Shown: positions 28,922 to 38,134 of the stretch, piece after piece
How positions within the stretch are numbered: the first letter of the stretch is position 1
Layout of the letters: every line of letters begins with the position of its first letter
Source of the DNA: Bog-532 sp963742865
GTDB taxonomy: Bacteria; Actinomycetota; Actinomycetes; Streptosporangiales; Streptosporangiaceae
Length of the DNA stretch: 64,000 nt
Assembly (NCBI GenBank): GCA_963742865.1
Contig: CAVUNW010000014.1
Span: 1-64,000, forward strand
Direction: 5' to 3'
Notes under the pieces: generated by a model
Databases searched by the model: none
Seen by the model: only the letters and a program-made list of their open reading frames with translations
What the model was told of the DNA's origin: nothing
Position numbers and translations under genes: made by a program

Positions 28922-30159
28922 CGGGGGCGTCCTTTCCGCTGAGTGGTGGGCGGGTTGGTGGCGGCGGGGGCGGCCGAGAACGTGGGGTTGACGGTGCGCA
29001 ACGGCGGGAACGCCCGGCTGAGGCGTTGTTGCTGGTCGGCGCCGGCTCGGTCGTGTTCGCCGCCGCCGTGATGGAGGCGGCTGGACGCCATGGCGTCCTG
29101 GTGCTCGTTGACCGGGGTGTGGCGTAGGTCGGGCACACCGCTGTCCGCCGCACCGGCGCGCTGCTGTTGGTCGGCGAGTTTGGAGAGGTGGCGTTCGGCG
29201 GCCTGGCCAGCCCGCACGGCGTCAGCCGCGCGGTCCATGCCCTGCGCGGCCAGTTCGTTGGCGGCCAGCCCGGTGCGCACGGGCACCTCGACCGTGTCGT
29301 AGGTGATGGGGAGGGGATCGCCGACGTTCGGTACCGAGGCATGGTTAGGCCCCTGTCGTACATTCGTTGTGGCGTTCGCGGGCCCGGCGAGTTGGCCTTC
29401 GGCGCGTAGGTGACGTGCGGCGTCGGCGAGCAGGGCTGCGGCGTCGGTGGCCGGTGCGCGGCCGGTGCTTCGCCATTGGCGTATCAGGCCGTCGAGTACC
29501 TCCAGGTCGACGCCTTCAGCCAGCCGTGCTATCTCGGCCCTGGTTGCGGCTTCCAGTTCGTCGACCATTCGCAACCCGTTGGGGTCAGGCACCGCGCCGA
29601 TGCTGGTCTGGGCAGACCAGGCCGCGGAGCTTCCGTGTGGGCGGGCCCAAGATGGATCGGTGCGGGTCTGGTGTTGCCACACGTCCCGGGCGGCGGCCTT
29701 CATGGCTTCGGCGAGATTCTTGCCGGCCGCCCGGTGGCGGGCGAAGGCGTCCATGAGACCGGGGTTGAGGTCGCGGAGCCGCTCCTGAGCCCGGTTCTTC
29801 GCCTCGGTGGCGCGTTTGTCGCCGCTCATCGAGTACATGGCCGCCGTGCGCCACAACCTGGACGTCTCGTCGAGGTCGGCCTTCGCCAGCCAATCGCGGT
29901 CGAACGCCTTGTCCATGAACTGTCGGTCGGCCCGTACCTGGGCGGCGTGGGCTCTGGCCGTGGCTCGGTCGGCTTGCTGGCGGGCCGTGTCGGCGACCCG
30001 CTCCGCGGTGGCTTTCCGTTCGGACTTGGCTGCCCGGTTCTGCGCCCCGGACGCCACGAACCGGGCGGCGGACTCGCCGACCGTGGTGAGCACGGCAAGG
30101 GCCTGCAAGACTTTGCCCGTCCCCTCACCGAATGGGTCATCATGCTGCGGTGTGGTCAC
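28918..30159 (-). CDS. helical protein downstream of relaxase
   Basis: A 413-residue protein from GTG 30159, chosen because AGGAGGA lies just upstream; the frame runs on to 30195. The first half is a long charged helical region (RAAKSERKATAERVADTARQ, ATARAHAAQVRADRQF), then DWLAKADLDETSRLWRTAAM and ELEAATRAEIARLAEGVDLE. The last third is Gln/Pro-rich. Such proteins often accompany actinobacterial relaxases, but their role is not known to me. It lies between the relaxase (48-bp gap) and the DUF4913 gene (4-bp overlap). Confidence 0.65.
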   Translation of the reverse strand: MTTPQHDDPFGEGTGKVLQALAVLTTVGESAARFVASGAQNRAAKSERKATAERVADTARQQADRATARAHAAQVRADRQFMDKAFDRDWLAKADLDETSRLWRTAAMYSMSGDKRATEAKNRAQERLRDLNPGLMDAFARHRAAGKNLAEAMKAAARDVWQHQTRTDPSWARPHGSSAAWSAQTSIGAVPDPNGLRMVDELEAATRAEIARLAEGVDLEVLDGLIRQWRSTGRAPATDAAALLADAARHLRAEGQLAGPANATTNVRQGPNHASVPNVGDPLPITYDTVEVPVRTGLAANELAAQGMDRAADAVRAGQAAERHLSKLADQQQRAGAADSGVPDLRHTPVNEHQDAMASSRLHHGGGEHDRAGADQQQRLSRAFPPLRTVNPTFSAAPAATNPPTTQRKGRPR

Positions 30160-30207
30160 AACCTGTTCCTCCTGACTGTAGGCGTGTGGGGTCACGACAC
30201 ACTTGGG

Positions 30208-31704
30208 TCATCTGCCGGCCCTCTGCTCGCGATCGTCCTTTGAGGACTGGGTAGGTGTCGTCGCCGATGGTTGCCGTTGCTGGTGGGGGATCGGCGGTTC
30301 GGGCGGGAAGTTGTCCGGCAGCGGCGGCGTGACGGGCCCGAGCCGGCCGCCGTCGTTGGCCGCTGTGCGCAATATCGTGGCGGCGGCGCGGGCTGCTTCG
30401 GCTTGGTGGAAGCGGTCCTGGCCGTCGCGGAGGATGGCGAGCGTGTCGGACAGGCGGGCCAGGTCCAGCAGCAGGGCCAGCATCGCGAAGGTGTCCTTGT
30501 CGCCGGCCATCTGGCCCATCAGGTGCACCAGCCGTGACATTGCCCGCAGGTTCGCTGACCGGCTGGTTGCCGTGGACATCTTCCCGAACGGCTCCCGCGA
30601 TGCCTTGTCGAACAGTTCGGCCGCGCGGGTCAACGGGCCACCGCGGCGGCCCTCGACCGCCGCGGCGATCGCGGCGATGGTGTCCGATGCGGCCTGCGCG
30701 ACCGCTTGCGCCGCCTGCGGGTTGTCGGCGGCGAGGTGGGTGATCGCGTCGGCCGCGCCCCGGATCGCCTCCGCAGCCGTGTTCAGCGCCTCCACCCGGG
30801 CCGCGACCGAGATCCGCACCGTGGCGTCGGTGCCGGCCTGTGGTTGGTCGGGGCTGGCCCACCGTTGGCGGAGTTTCGGCAGGGTCAGGTCGGGGGCCAG
30901 TGAGCCGCCGGAGAACCACAGTGGCTCGCCGCCAGCGGTCGTGTGGGCGGGATGGGCAACCTTGTACCCGGTCCACTCGCCGGGGTTGCGTTGACTGGGT
31001 CGGCGTTTGACGGTCAGGCCGGCGTCGGCGAGGCGGGCGAAGAAGTCGTCCTCGCTCGACGACCCGGCCACAGCGGCCCGCACCAAGCGGCGTACCTCGT
31101 CGCGTGCAGTCGTGGTCTGGCCGAGCCGGCGGGCCTTGTTCACCTCGGCCGGGCTGGGCCGCCGGTGAGAGGTGCCGTCCATGGGGCCGGTCAGGCGTAG
31201 CCCGTAGCGCTTCTCCAGCTCGTAGCACTTGTTGCGGGAGTTGGGCCTGTCGTTCCAACCCCACGCTGTCTTCCCGTCCTGGCGGACCAGGGTGGCGACG
31301 AGGTGGATGTGGTCGGCGTTGTGGCGCACTGCCAGCCACCGCACCGCGTTCGGATCACCATGCGGGGCAAGCTTGACCGCGTCCATCACCTCGGCGGCGA
31401 TCTCGGCCCACTCCTCGTCGGAAAGGATCCGGTCCTCGACGGTGTTGCGGATCGAGCAATGCCACACCGTCAACTTGGGTGCGTTGATGGCGGCGTGCAG
31501 CGGCTGGCGCAGCAACGTCGTGAGCCGCCGTATGTCACGGGTGCCGTCACGCCGGGTAGGCGGCTCCAACGCGGCCAAGTCGCCGGCACCGTTCCACGCG
31601 GCGACCAGATGCGGGTCGACGTGCTCTTCCTGCCGGCCCGGCCCGAACAGGTACCGCAGCAGCCGGCCAACCTGCCTGCGCCGTTTGTGAACGACCGGGT
31701 TCAC
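30208..31704 (-). CDS. relaxase / mobilisation nuclease
   Basis: A 498-residue protein from GTG 31704, whose first bases overlap the mobC stop as GTGA. It would nick the transfer origin and stay bound to the 5' end. The metal-binding motif is HNADHIHLVATLV (His at about 132 and 134), preceded by LTVWHCSIRNTVEDRILSDE, then EWAE, typical of actinobacterial MobA-like relaxases. The expected catalytic Tyr is not certain; YLF near residue 18 is one candidate. The C-terminal half is helical and Ala-rich and ends with a Pro-rich tail. No transfer ATPase is in the window, so the module looks mobilisable rather than self-transferring. Confidence 0.85.
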   Translation of the reverse strand: MNPVVHKRRRQVGRLLRYLFGPGRQEEHVDPHLVAAWNGAGDLAALEPPTRRDGTRDIRRLTTLLRQPLHAAINAPKLTVWHCSIRNTVEDRILSDEEWAEIAAEVMDAVKLAPHGDPNAVRWLAVRHNADHIHLVATLVRQDGKTAWGWNDRPNSRNKCYELEKRYGLRLTGPMDGTSHRRPSPAEVNKARRLGQTTTARDEVRRLVRAAVAGSSSEDDFFARLADAGLTVKRRPSQRNPGEWTGYKVAHPAHTTAGGEPLWFSGGSLAPDLTLPKLRQRWASPDQPQAGTDATVRISVAARVEALNTAAEAIRGAADAITHLAADNPQAAQAVAQAASDTIAAIAAAVEGRRGGPLTRAAELFDKASREPFGKMSTATSRSANLRAMSRLVHLMGQMAGDKDTFAMLALLLDLARLSDTLAILRDGQDRFHQAEAARAAATILRTAANDGGRLGPVTPPLPDNFPPEPPIPHQQRQPSATTPTQSSKDDREQRAGR

Positions 31705-32186
31705 CGCAGCCGCCGGTCGACCTCGGCGATCACCTCGTCCAGCGCGTTGATCGAATAGCCCACCCGGGCCATGGCCCGGCCCATCCACTCCGGAGCCTCT
31801 CCCGTCACGTGGAAGACCGCGACTGCCTGATTCACGTTGGTGCCGAACCGGGCTACCTCGGTCCGGGCGGCGAACAACTGCCGCTGCAACCGCACCAACG
31901 CCTCACGGTCCTGCGCGACCGACAGCAGCATCGGCGTACCCCGGGCGGCCGCCAACGCCGCCTCGGCACAGAACCGCGACGTCGACATGCCGGCACTGTC
32001 CGCCGCCGCATCTACCTCAGCCCGTTGAGCCGCAGTGAACCTCGGCCGAAACACCTCCGTGAGCCCGTCGCCGGTACGCCGCCGCCGGGTCTTGCCCGGC
32101 GCAGGCTCGGTCCCGGCCACACTGTCAGCCGAAGACACATCCCCCGCACCCGAAACCGGAGCATTTGAAGAATCGTTGGTCTGCAT
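31701..32186 (-). CDS. MobC-like relaxosome accessory protein
   Basis: A 161-residue protein from ATG 32186; the frame is open to 32363, but that part would cross the iterons. After a charged N-terminus (TRRRRTGDG) it has a ribbon-helix-helix-like start (VFRPRFTAAQRAEVDAAADS, AGMSTSRFCAEAALAAARG) and then the MobC signature region VALVRLQRQ-like, with RTEVARFGTNVNQAVAVFHV and GYSINALDEVIAEVDRRLR. It would help the relaxase bind and open the transfer origin. The three iterons sit 24 bases before the start, so it may regulate its own operon. Confidence 0.78.
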   Translation of the reverse strand: MQTNDSSNAPVSGAGDVSSADSVAGTEPAPGKTRRRRTGDGLTEVFRPRFTAAQRAEVDAAADSAGMSTSRFCAEAALAAARGTPMLLSVAQDREALVRLQRQLFAARTEVARFGTNVNQAVAVFHVTGEAPEWMGRAMARVGYSINALDEVIAEVDRRLR

Positions 32187-32209
32187 GCGCCAGACCATCG
32201 CCAACAGGT

Positions 32210-32241
32210 GTGGACCAACCCGTGGACCACACCGTGGACCA
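32210..32241 (-). promoter_or_regulatory. three 12-bp iterons upstream of mobC
   Basis: GTGGACCA occurs at 32210, 32222 and 32234 on the plus strand, that is TGGTCCAC toward mobC. Spacing and spacer bases (AACCC, then CACC against AACC) almost match the array at 16550-16581. It is a likely binding site for MobC or another shared regulator, or part of the transfer origin. Confidence 0.65.
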
Positions 32242-32555
32242 CCAGTCGGGCAATGCCCTTGACCCTCCCGCGTGCAGCGCGGAAACACCGCCCATGTCGA
32301 CCGCGCCCGGTCGAACCCTGCTCGTTGTACGGCGGCCGCGCACGGTCGCCGTATAACGAGCATCTAGCTATATTTTGCTCGCCCCATCGAGACGCCGAAT
32401 TGTCCGTTTCGGTAGTAGTCAATGGACGTCCAAAATGGACAACCAAATACGGGTTCGGGCCGCCACCGGCGGCGACCACTGTCCGGACCTACGGACCCTT
32501 GTCCTTGGCGCGATCCGCATTGCCGGGCCGACAGCGCTCGCATGGGCCGAGACGC

Positions 32556-32834
32556 CTAGCCGAGTAGTGCGTTTATGGCGGCCAGAACACCTAGATACGC
32601 GATCGGGGCTACTAGCATACCGACTTCGTGCAGAGCATCCATATAGCTGTCTTCCCACGAAACTCTATATGCCTTTAACGTCCACGTCTGCCCGTAGGAG
32701 ACGGAGTCACGTTTGCGTTTGGCTTTGAGTTCAGATCGGTAGCCCTGGAACCTGTTAGCAGCGTGTACGGCCAGCAGCGGCAACGCGATAGGCCAGAGGG
32801 CAGCGATGAAGACAGCCAGCGGCCATCTGTCCAT
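32556..32834 (-). CDS. small membrane protein, hypothetical
   Basis: A 92-residue protein with a hydrophobic N-terminal helix (LAVFIAALWPIALPLLAVHA), a basic middle (YRSELKAKRKRDSVSY) and a second helix (VGMLVAPIAYLGVLAAINAL). The two-helix topology is clear. The ribosome site is weak (GGTGGTGG). Its base composition is lower in GC than its neighbours. It lies alone between the mobilisation module and an ISL3 element. Confidence 0.45.
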   Translation of the reverse strand: MDRWPLAVFIAALWPIALPLLAVHAANRFQGYRSELKAKRKRDSVSYGQTWTLKAYRVSWEDSYMDALHEVGMLVAPIAYLGVLAAINALLG

Positions 32835-33030
32835 CCACCACCCTAGACCATGCCTGCCAAATTGCGTGTACGAGCGAATTGTAAAAATGCCAAGAATGAT
32901 GCCGACTGCGATGTAGTCCCTGAGGCTCCTCGCTGATCTGAGTGGGTTTGGTTCCCCGGGAGCGCTCTCGGTACCCTCGTTGAGTCCATAGTGTACTTAC
33001 GGTGGGTGATCGGCCGGAGGGTGGTCCAGG

Positions 33031-34269
33031 GTGGAGCAGGAGCTGTTCAGCGCGGCGTTGGGGCTGGTGGCACCGTGGCGGGTGGCGCGGTCGGAGTTCG
33101 ACGCCAACGCGGGCCGCCTGGACCTGTATCTGCAGTTTCCCCGCGGGGCCCGGTTCGCGTGCCCGGAGCCGGGGTGCGGCGAGCGGGAGTGCCCGGTGCA
33201 CGACACGGAGGACAAGACCTGGCGGCATCTGGACTTCTTCCAGTACCAGGCGCACCTGCACGCGAGGCTGCCGCGGGTGCGCTGCCCCGAGCACGGCGTG
33301 CGTCAGGTGACGGTGAGCTGGGCCCGCCCCGGTTCTGGGTTCACGCTGCTGTTCGAGGCGCTGCTGATCACCTTCGCCAGTGCGATGCCGGTCGCGAAAG
33401 TGGCGGCGTTCACCGGCGAGCACGACACCCGCATCTGGCGGGTGCTCGGCCACTACGTCGAGACAGAGCGGGCCAAGCTGGACTTCTCCGGTGTGGAGCG
33501 GGTCGGGGTAGACGAGACCGCCGCCGCCCGCGGGCAGGACTACGTCAGCGTGTTCATGGACGCCGACGCCCACAGCGTGCTGTTCGCCACCCCCGGCCGC
33601 GACGGCGACACGGTCAACGCCTTCGCTGAGGATCTCAAGGCACACGGCGGCTACCCCGAGTTCATCGGCGACGTCACCTGCGACATGAGCCCGGCGTTCA
33701 TCTCCGGCGTCAAGGCGCATCTGTCCAATGCAGACATCACCTTCGACCGGTTCCACATCATGAAGAAGCTCGGCGAAGCCGTCGACGAGGTCCGCCGCGC
33801 CGAGGCCAAGGACCGGCCACTGCTGCTGAAGAAGACCCGTTGGCTGTGGCTGACCAACCGCCACAATCTCAGCGTGGGCCAGCAACGCGAACTGGTGTGG
33901 CTCACCCGCCCCTCGCTGCAACTGGCCACCGCACGGGCCCACCGCTGGCGCGAGGACTTCCAAAGCTTCTACGACCAGCCCGCCGAACAGGCCGAGACCT
34001 ACCTGACCCGCTGGTGCGCCGGCGCGATGCGCAGCCGCCTGCAACCCATCAAGGACTTCGTCGCCATGCTCAAACGTCACTGGGCCGGAATCCTCGCCTG
34101 GCACCGCAGCCACCTCACCACCGGCCTGCTCGAGGGAACCAACTCCCTCATCCAAGCCGCCAAAGCCCGAGCCCGCGGCTACCGCAACAAGAAATACATG
34201 ATCACCATCATCTACCTCATCGCAGCGAAACTACCCCGACCGTCACTGCGCGTAACCCACACGATCTAG
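33031..34269 (+). CDS. ISL3-family transposase (intact)
   Basis: A 412-residue transposase from GTG 33031. The N-terminal zinc-binding part has CPEPGCGERECPVHD and RCPEHGVRQVTVSW. The DDE core has VERVGVDETAAARGQDYVSV, IGDVTCDMSPAFISGVKAHL and, near the end, TTGLLEGTNSLIQAAKARAR, then GYRNKKYMITIIYL, all typical of ISL3. The frame is complete. I could not define the element's ends. It differs from the two broken ISL3 elements at 10.1 and 58.2 kb. Confidence 0.9.
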   Translation: MEQELFSAALGLVAPWRVARSEFDANAGRLDLYLQFPRGARFACPEPGCGERECPVHDTEDKTWRHLDFFQYQAHLHARLPRVRCPEHGVRQVTVSWARPGSGFTLLFEALLITFASAMPVAKVAAFTGEHDTRIWRVLGHYVETERAKLDFSGVERVGVDETAAARGQDYVSVFMDADAHSVLFATPGRDGDTVNAFAEDLKAHGGYPEFIGDVTCDMSPAFISGVKAHLSNADITFDRFHIMKKLGEAVDEVRRAEAKDRPLLLKKTRWLWLTNRHNLSVGQQRELVWLTRPSLQLATARAHRWREDFQSFYDQPAEQAETYLTRWCAGAMRSRLQPIKDFVAMLKRHWAGILAWHRSHLTTGLLEGTNSLIQAAKARARGYRNKKYMITIIYLIAAKLPRPSLRVTHTI

Positions 34270-34365
34270 CGGAGAACCGTCCCTGACCAGTTGAGGAATG
34301 CTGATTTGCCAACCAAACCAGCTTTCCAGTGGGCGGACCACGATGAGATCTAGTACGGCAGCCGC

Positions 34366-35795
34366 ACTTAGGAGACACCCGAGTATTACTTGCGTGACTT
34401 CGTTCTGGTCTGCTTGATCGGCACAGGTTCCTCGATTGCTCCTTTGTGGATGGTGTAGTTCCATTCGCCGTGGAACTGGTGTCGTTCAAGGGGAACGGCG
34501 GCAATCTGGGCTTTGGTGACCTTCATACCGGTGGGGTAGGTGTTCTCGTCGAGGACGGCCGCGACGGTGAGCCCGGTCTTCGTGGTGGTGGCGCTGATGG
34601 TCTCGATGATGACCTGGTAGTCGGTCAGCGGCCGGCCGCGCCAGTTGATCGAGATGAAGGAGAAGAGCCGGTGCTCGACCTTGTTCCATTTCGAGGCGCC
34701 GGTGGGGTAGTGCACGATGGTGATGTCGCGGCCGATCTCGGCGGCCAGTGCGGCGAGTTCGACCTTCCAGGCGTGCAGCCGGTAGCCGTTGGAGCCGCCG
34801 GCGTCGGCGGTGATCAGCAGCCGGGTGCTGGCGGGGTAGCGGGCGGCGCCGACGTTGTACCACCAGGCGCGGATGGCGTTGACCGCGAACGGTGAGGTGT
34901 CGTGGTCGATGCCGACCGAGACGAACCCGTCATCGGCGGCCAGGTCATAGATCCCGTACGGGATTGCTTTCGGCACTCCAGTGGGAAAGTCGTGCCCGTT
35001 GACCGGTATCGGCTTGCCCTTGGGTCGCCACTCCCGGCCCTTGTTGGCGTACTCACCAACCAGTTCCTTTTTCTTCGTGTCCACCGAGATCGCCGGATCG
35101 CCCGTGCGTAGGTAGGCCCGGGCCATGTCGTTGATGTAGGTGAACTGGGCGTCGCGGTCGGGATGCTGGTTGCCTTCCTTGGTCTTGAACGTGGCCTGCA
35201 ACCGGAAGCCGAGCTGACGCACCAGGACAGCCGTGGTCGTGGCGCTCACCTGGTAACCGAGCCGGGCCAGGCCCCGGGCCAGGTTGACCGCCGAACTGGT
35301 GGTCCAGCGCAGCAGCGACATCGGATCCCCGATCGCATGCGGGTCGATCAGCGAGTCCAGCGCCTCCAGAATGCCCGGCTGCGTCCGCTTGACCGACGGG
35401 CGGCCCGCGCCCGCCGCTCTCACCCGACCGTCATCGACGACGCCCTCACGGACCTCCTTCGCACCCTTGGACACGGTGTTGACCGACACCCCAGCCAGCC
35501 GGGCCACCAGCCGGATCCCACCCCAGCCGATCGCCTCGGCCTCTGCACCAAGAAGAAGCCGCCACTGCCGCTCGTTGAGCTGCGACCGCATCCGGGCCAG
35601 CTTCTCCGCCAGCGCCTTCTCATCCACCCAACCACGATACGAAACACCCATCGCGCCAGGGTCACGCCAATCACGCCCAGCGCCGCCGCGACGCGTCGTA
35701 GCACAAGATCTCAAACATGTAACAGTTCAGATCTAGACCCGCTGCAGCAGACACAGTGGAATCACAACCACGTAATTCGCGTGTGCCCCCTAAGT
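34366..35795 (-). mobile_element. ISAzo13-family element, intact copy
   Basis: This is the mirror copy of 3363-4790, with the same ends (CACTTAGGAGACACCCG at the left, CGCGTGTGCCCCCTAAG at the right in plus orientation). The surrounding sequence differs from the other copy, so it is an independent insertion. It lies about 70 bases before the start of the Rhs gene and could affect that gene's promoter. Confidence 0.8.
34386..35714 (-). CDS. ISAzo13-family transposase (intact)
   Basis: A 442-residue transposase. The N-terminal helix-turn-helix region reads RLVARLAGVSVNTVSKGAKE, followed by the linker RVRAAGAGRPSVKRTQPG. Catalytic segments are ISVDTKKKELVGEYANKGRE (first Asp), LLITADAGGSNGYR (second Asp) and SKWNKVEHRLFSFISINWRG (Glu). 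The end is GEWNYTIHKGA. The frame is undamaged, in contrast to the 3.4-kb copy, which has at least three deletions and two insertions. Confidence 0.92.
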   Translation of the reverse strand: MRSCATTRRGGAGRDWRDPGAMGVSYRGWVDEKALAEKLARMRSQLNERQWRLLLGAEAEAIGWGGIRLVARLAGVSVNTVSKGAKEVREGVVDDGRVRAAGAGRPSVKRTQPGILEALDSLIDPHAIGDPMSLLRWTTSSAVNLARGLARLGYQVSATTTAVLVRQLGFRLQATFKTKEGNQHPDRDAQFTYINDMARAYLRTGDPAISVDTKKKELVGEYANKGREWRPKGKPIPVNGHDFPTGVPKAIPYGIYDLAADDGFVSVGIDHDTSPFAVNAIRAWWYNVGAARYPASTRLLITADAGGSNGYRLHAWKVELAALAAEIGRDITIVHYPTGASKWNKVEHRLFSFISINWRGRPLTDYQVIIETISATTTKTGLTVAAVLDENTYPTGMKVTKAQIAAVPLERHQFHGEWNYTIHKGAIEEPVPIKQTRTKSRK

Positions 35796-36095
35796 CAACA
35801 TATCGCGATGCGTCAAACGCTGATACGTTGAACGCCTCCGGCTTTTGCGCTTATGGGGGGTGCCCGTGGGGTCTTTGGATGATTCGGGTCGTGGCGAGGT
35901 CAACGTTCGGCTGTGGTTGGTCCGGCGGCCTTCGGGTTGGTGGCGGCGGTCCGGCATCGGGCTTCTGACGGTTGCGTTGGCGGCGATGGGGTCGACGGTG
36001 GCGGTGACGTTGCCCCCGTTGGCATCCGAGGCGACCGCAGCGCCATTGATTCCGCCGGCTCCGCCCGCCGCGGTGAACCCGACGCCGTACCTAGT

Positions 36096-38134
36096 CCTGC
36101 AGTAAGCGTGTCGGGTGGGCAGATGCTGTTCTGAAGTGATCAAAGGCCTTACTTTGCTGGGTTAGCGCTCGCAACGCACCCCGGCAAAGAAAGGCCCTTT
36201 GTGGTGAAGAGGATAGCGGTTGATCAGAGCAGGCGGAACGCGGCACGTCGGGCACGCAAGGTGGCGGCCCGTCACCGGCTGGTGGGGCGCCTTGGCGTTC
36301 AGCGCGGGCCGATGCTCACCACCGGGAAGATCAACTGTGAGATCGGCGACCAGATCGAGGCGACCCCGTTCGGTGGCCTGGCCGCGATCCATCAGATGGT
36401 GGTCGCGCTCGGTCTGCCGCAGGAGATCAACGACGCGTTGGGTCTGCTCAAGGTGCATTTGCCTTACCACGAGTCCGATCATGTGCTCAACATGGCCTAC
36501 AACGTGCTCGCGGGCGGCAGGACGTTGCAGCATATCGAGCGGCTGCGCCATGACGTGGCTTACATGAACGCGCTGGGCGCGAAGCTGATCCCGGACCCGA
36601 CCACCGCGGGGGACTTCTGCCGCCGGTTCGACGAGGGCAGTGTGATCGCGCTGATGGACGCCATCAACGCGGTGCGGGTCAAGCTGTGGAAGAGTCGCTG
36701 CCGCGACCTGTTCGGTCCGGTGGCCTTCATCGACGTGGACGGCACGATCGCGCCCACCGGCGCGAGATGCAAGCAGGGCATCGGTATCAACTACAAGGGG
36801 ATCTGGGGGTACTCGCCGCTGCTGGTGACGTTGGCCAACACCTGCGAGTTGCTGTATCTGGTCAACCGGCCGGGCAACGTGGCCAGCCACCAGGACGCCG
36901 CGGAGTGGATCGACAAGGCGATCGATCTGGTGTCGCCGTGCGCACCGCGAGTCTGCGTGCGCGGTGACACCGACTTCTCGTTGACCGAGAACTTCGACCG
37001 GTGGGCCGAGCGTATCGACTTCGTGTTCGGCATGGACAACATCGCCGCGCTGCGCAAGCCCGCCGACGCACTGGATGCCTCGGCGTGGCGGCGACTGGAA
37101 CGGGGACCGGCCTACCAGCCCAAGACCGGCCAGCGGCGCGCCCGCCGCGTCAACACCAAGGCGCAGATCGTGCGCGAGCGCGGCTACCTCAACAAGCACC
37201 TCAACTTCGAAGACGTCGCCGAGTTCACCTACCGGCCCGGAAAATGCAAACAGGCCTACCGGATCGTGGCGCTGCGCAAGAACATCTCCCACATCCGCGG
37301 CGACCAGGTGCTGTTCGACGAGATCCGATACTTCTTCTACGTCACCACCTACAGCAGCACCATGCACACCACCGAGGAGATCATCGAACTGGGCGCCCAG
37401 GCCACCGCAAACCAGCCCGAACCGGACGACCCGGCCGAACCGCAGCAGCCCGCGCAGAGCGAACAGCCCGCACACGCGCAGGACGAGCAGACGGGAAGGA
37501 ACGCACAGTCCAAGCAGGACGATGCGCGAACCGCCGAGCAGGTGGTCGGGCTGGCCAACAGGCGGTGCAACCAGGAAAACATCATCGGATCGCTGAAATC
37601 CGGCATCAACGCGCTACGCGTGCCCCTCTACAACCTGATATCGAACTGGGCCTACATGGTCATCGCCTGCCTGGCGTGGAACATCAAGTGCTGGTTCGCC
37701 ATGACCATGCACCGCAAAACCGACCGGGCCTACTACATCCGCATGGAGTTCGGCACCTTCTTCGACACCATCATCCTCATCCCCGCCATGGTCATCCACA
37801 GCGGCCGGACCATCACGGTCCGGCTCATCGGCTACACCGTCGGCCTGGCCCGCCTCTTCAGCGCCTGGCGCTTCACCGAACGGACCCGCTTCGGCTAACG
37901 CTGGCCTTCCAAGCGACACCCTCGCACCGCCGCGACCCGCGGCGGCGACACGCCATGCCCACCAACCACCAACACCCGACAAAACGGACAAGACTCGCCC
38001 GGGTCGGCGCTGACAATCCAGCAGAGACGGACCCAAAACCAGCCCCCAGCCAGCCCCGCGATCGAACACCAACGATATTGCCTATCAACCATGCCCAGCG
38101 GGCAACCCACTCGCCCCTACTCGCTTATTTCAGG
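36096..38134 (+). mobile_element. IS1380-family element with CCTAGT target duplication
   Basis: The 2,039-bp element starts CCTGCAGTAAGCG and ends CGCTTATTTCAGG, an imperfect inverted pair. It is flanked by CCTAGT at 36090-36095 and 38135-38140. The insertion lies inside the Rhs gene; the host frame is restored exactly when it is removed, so it is a clean insertion with no later deletion. The last base or two of the duplication could belong to the element. Confidence 0.8.
36201..37898 (+). CDS. IS1380-family transposase (intact)
   Basis: A 565-residue transposase from GTG 36201 (or GTG 36204). Key regions are LRHDVAYMNALGAKLIPDPT, TAGDFCRRFDEGSVI, GPVAFIDVDGTIAPTG (first Asp), RVCVRGDTDFSLTENFDRWA (second Asp) and GLANRRCNQENIIGSLKSGI (Glu), all typical of IS1380. 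A Gln/Glu/Pro-rich insert (EPDDPAEPQQPAQSEQPAHA) precedes the last domain. It is full length and probably functional. Confidence 0.92.
   Translation: MVKRIAVDQSRRNAARRARKVAARHRLVGRLGVQRGPMLTTGKINCEIGDQIEATPFGGLAAIHQMVVALGLPQEINDALGLLKVHLPYHESDHVLNMAYNVLAGGRTLQHIERLRHDVAYMNALGAKLIPDPTTAGDFCRRFDEGSVIALMDAINAVRVKLWKSRCRDLFGPVAFIDVDGTIAPTGARCKQGIGINYKGIWGYSPLLVTLANTCELLYLVNRPGNVASHQDAAEWIDKAIDLVSPCAPRVCVRGDTDFSLTENFDRWAERIDFVFGMDNIAALRKPADALDASAWRRLERGPAYQPKTGQRRARRVNTKAQIVRERGYLNKHLNFEDVAEFTYRPGKCKQAYRIVALRKNISHIRGDQVLFDEIRYFFYVTTYSSTMHTTEEIIELGAQATANQPEPDDPAEPQQPAQSEQPAHAQDEQTGRNAQSKQDDARTAEQVVGLANRRCNQENIIGSLKSGINALRVPLYNLISNWAYMVIACLAWNIKCWFAMTMHRKTDRAYYIRMEFGTFFDTIILIPAMVIHSGRTITVRLIGYTVGLARLFSAWRFTERTRFG

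Noticed and set aside
32755..34155. Minus-strand frame of 466 codons
   Set aside because: It is the shadow of the ISL3 transposase, with low-complexity composition and no ribosome site.
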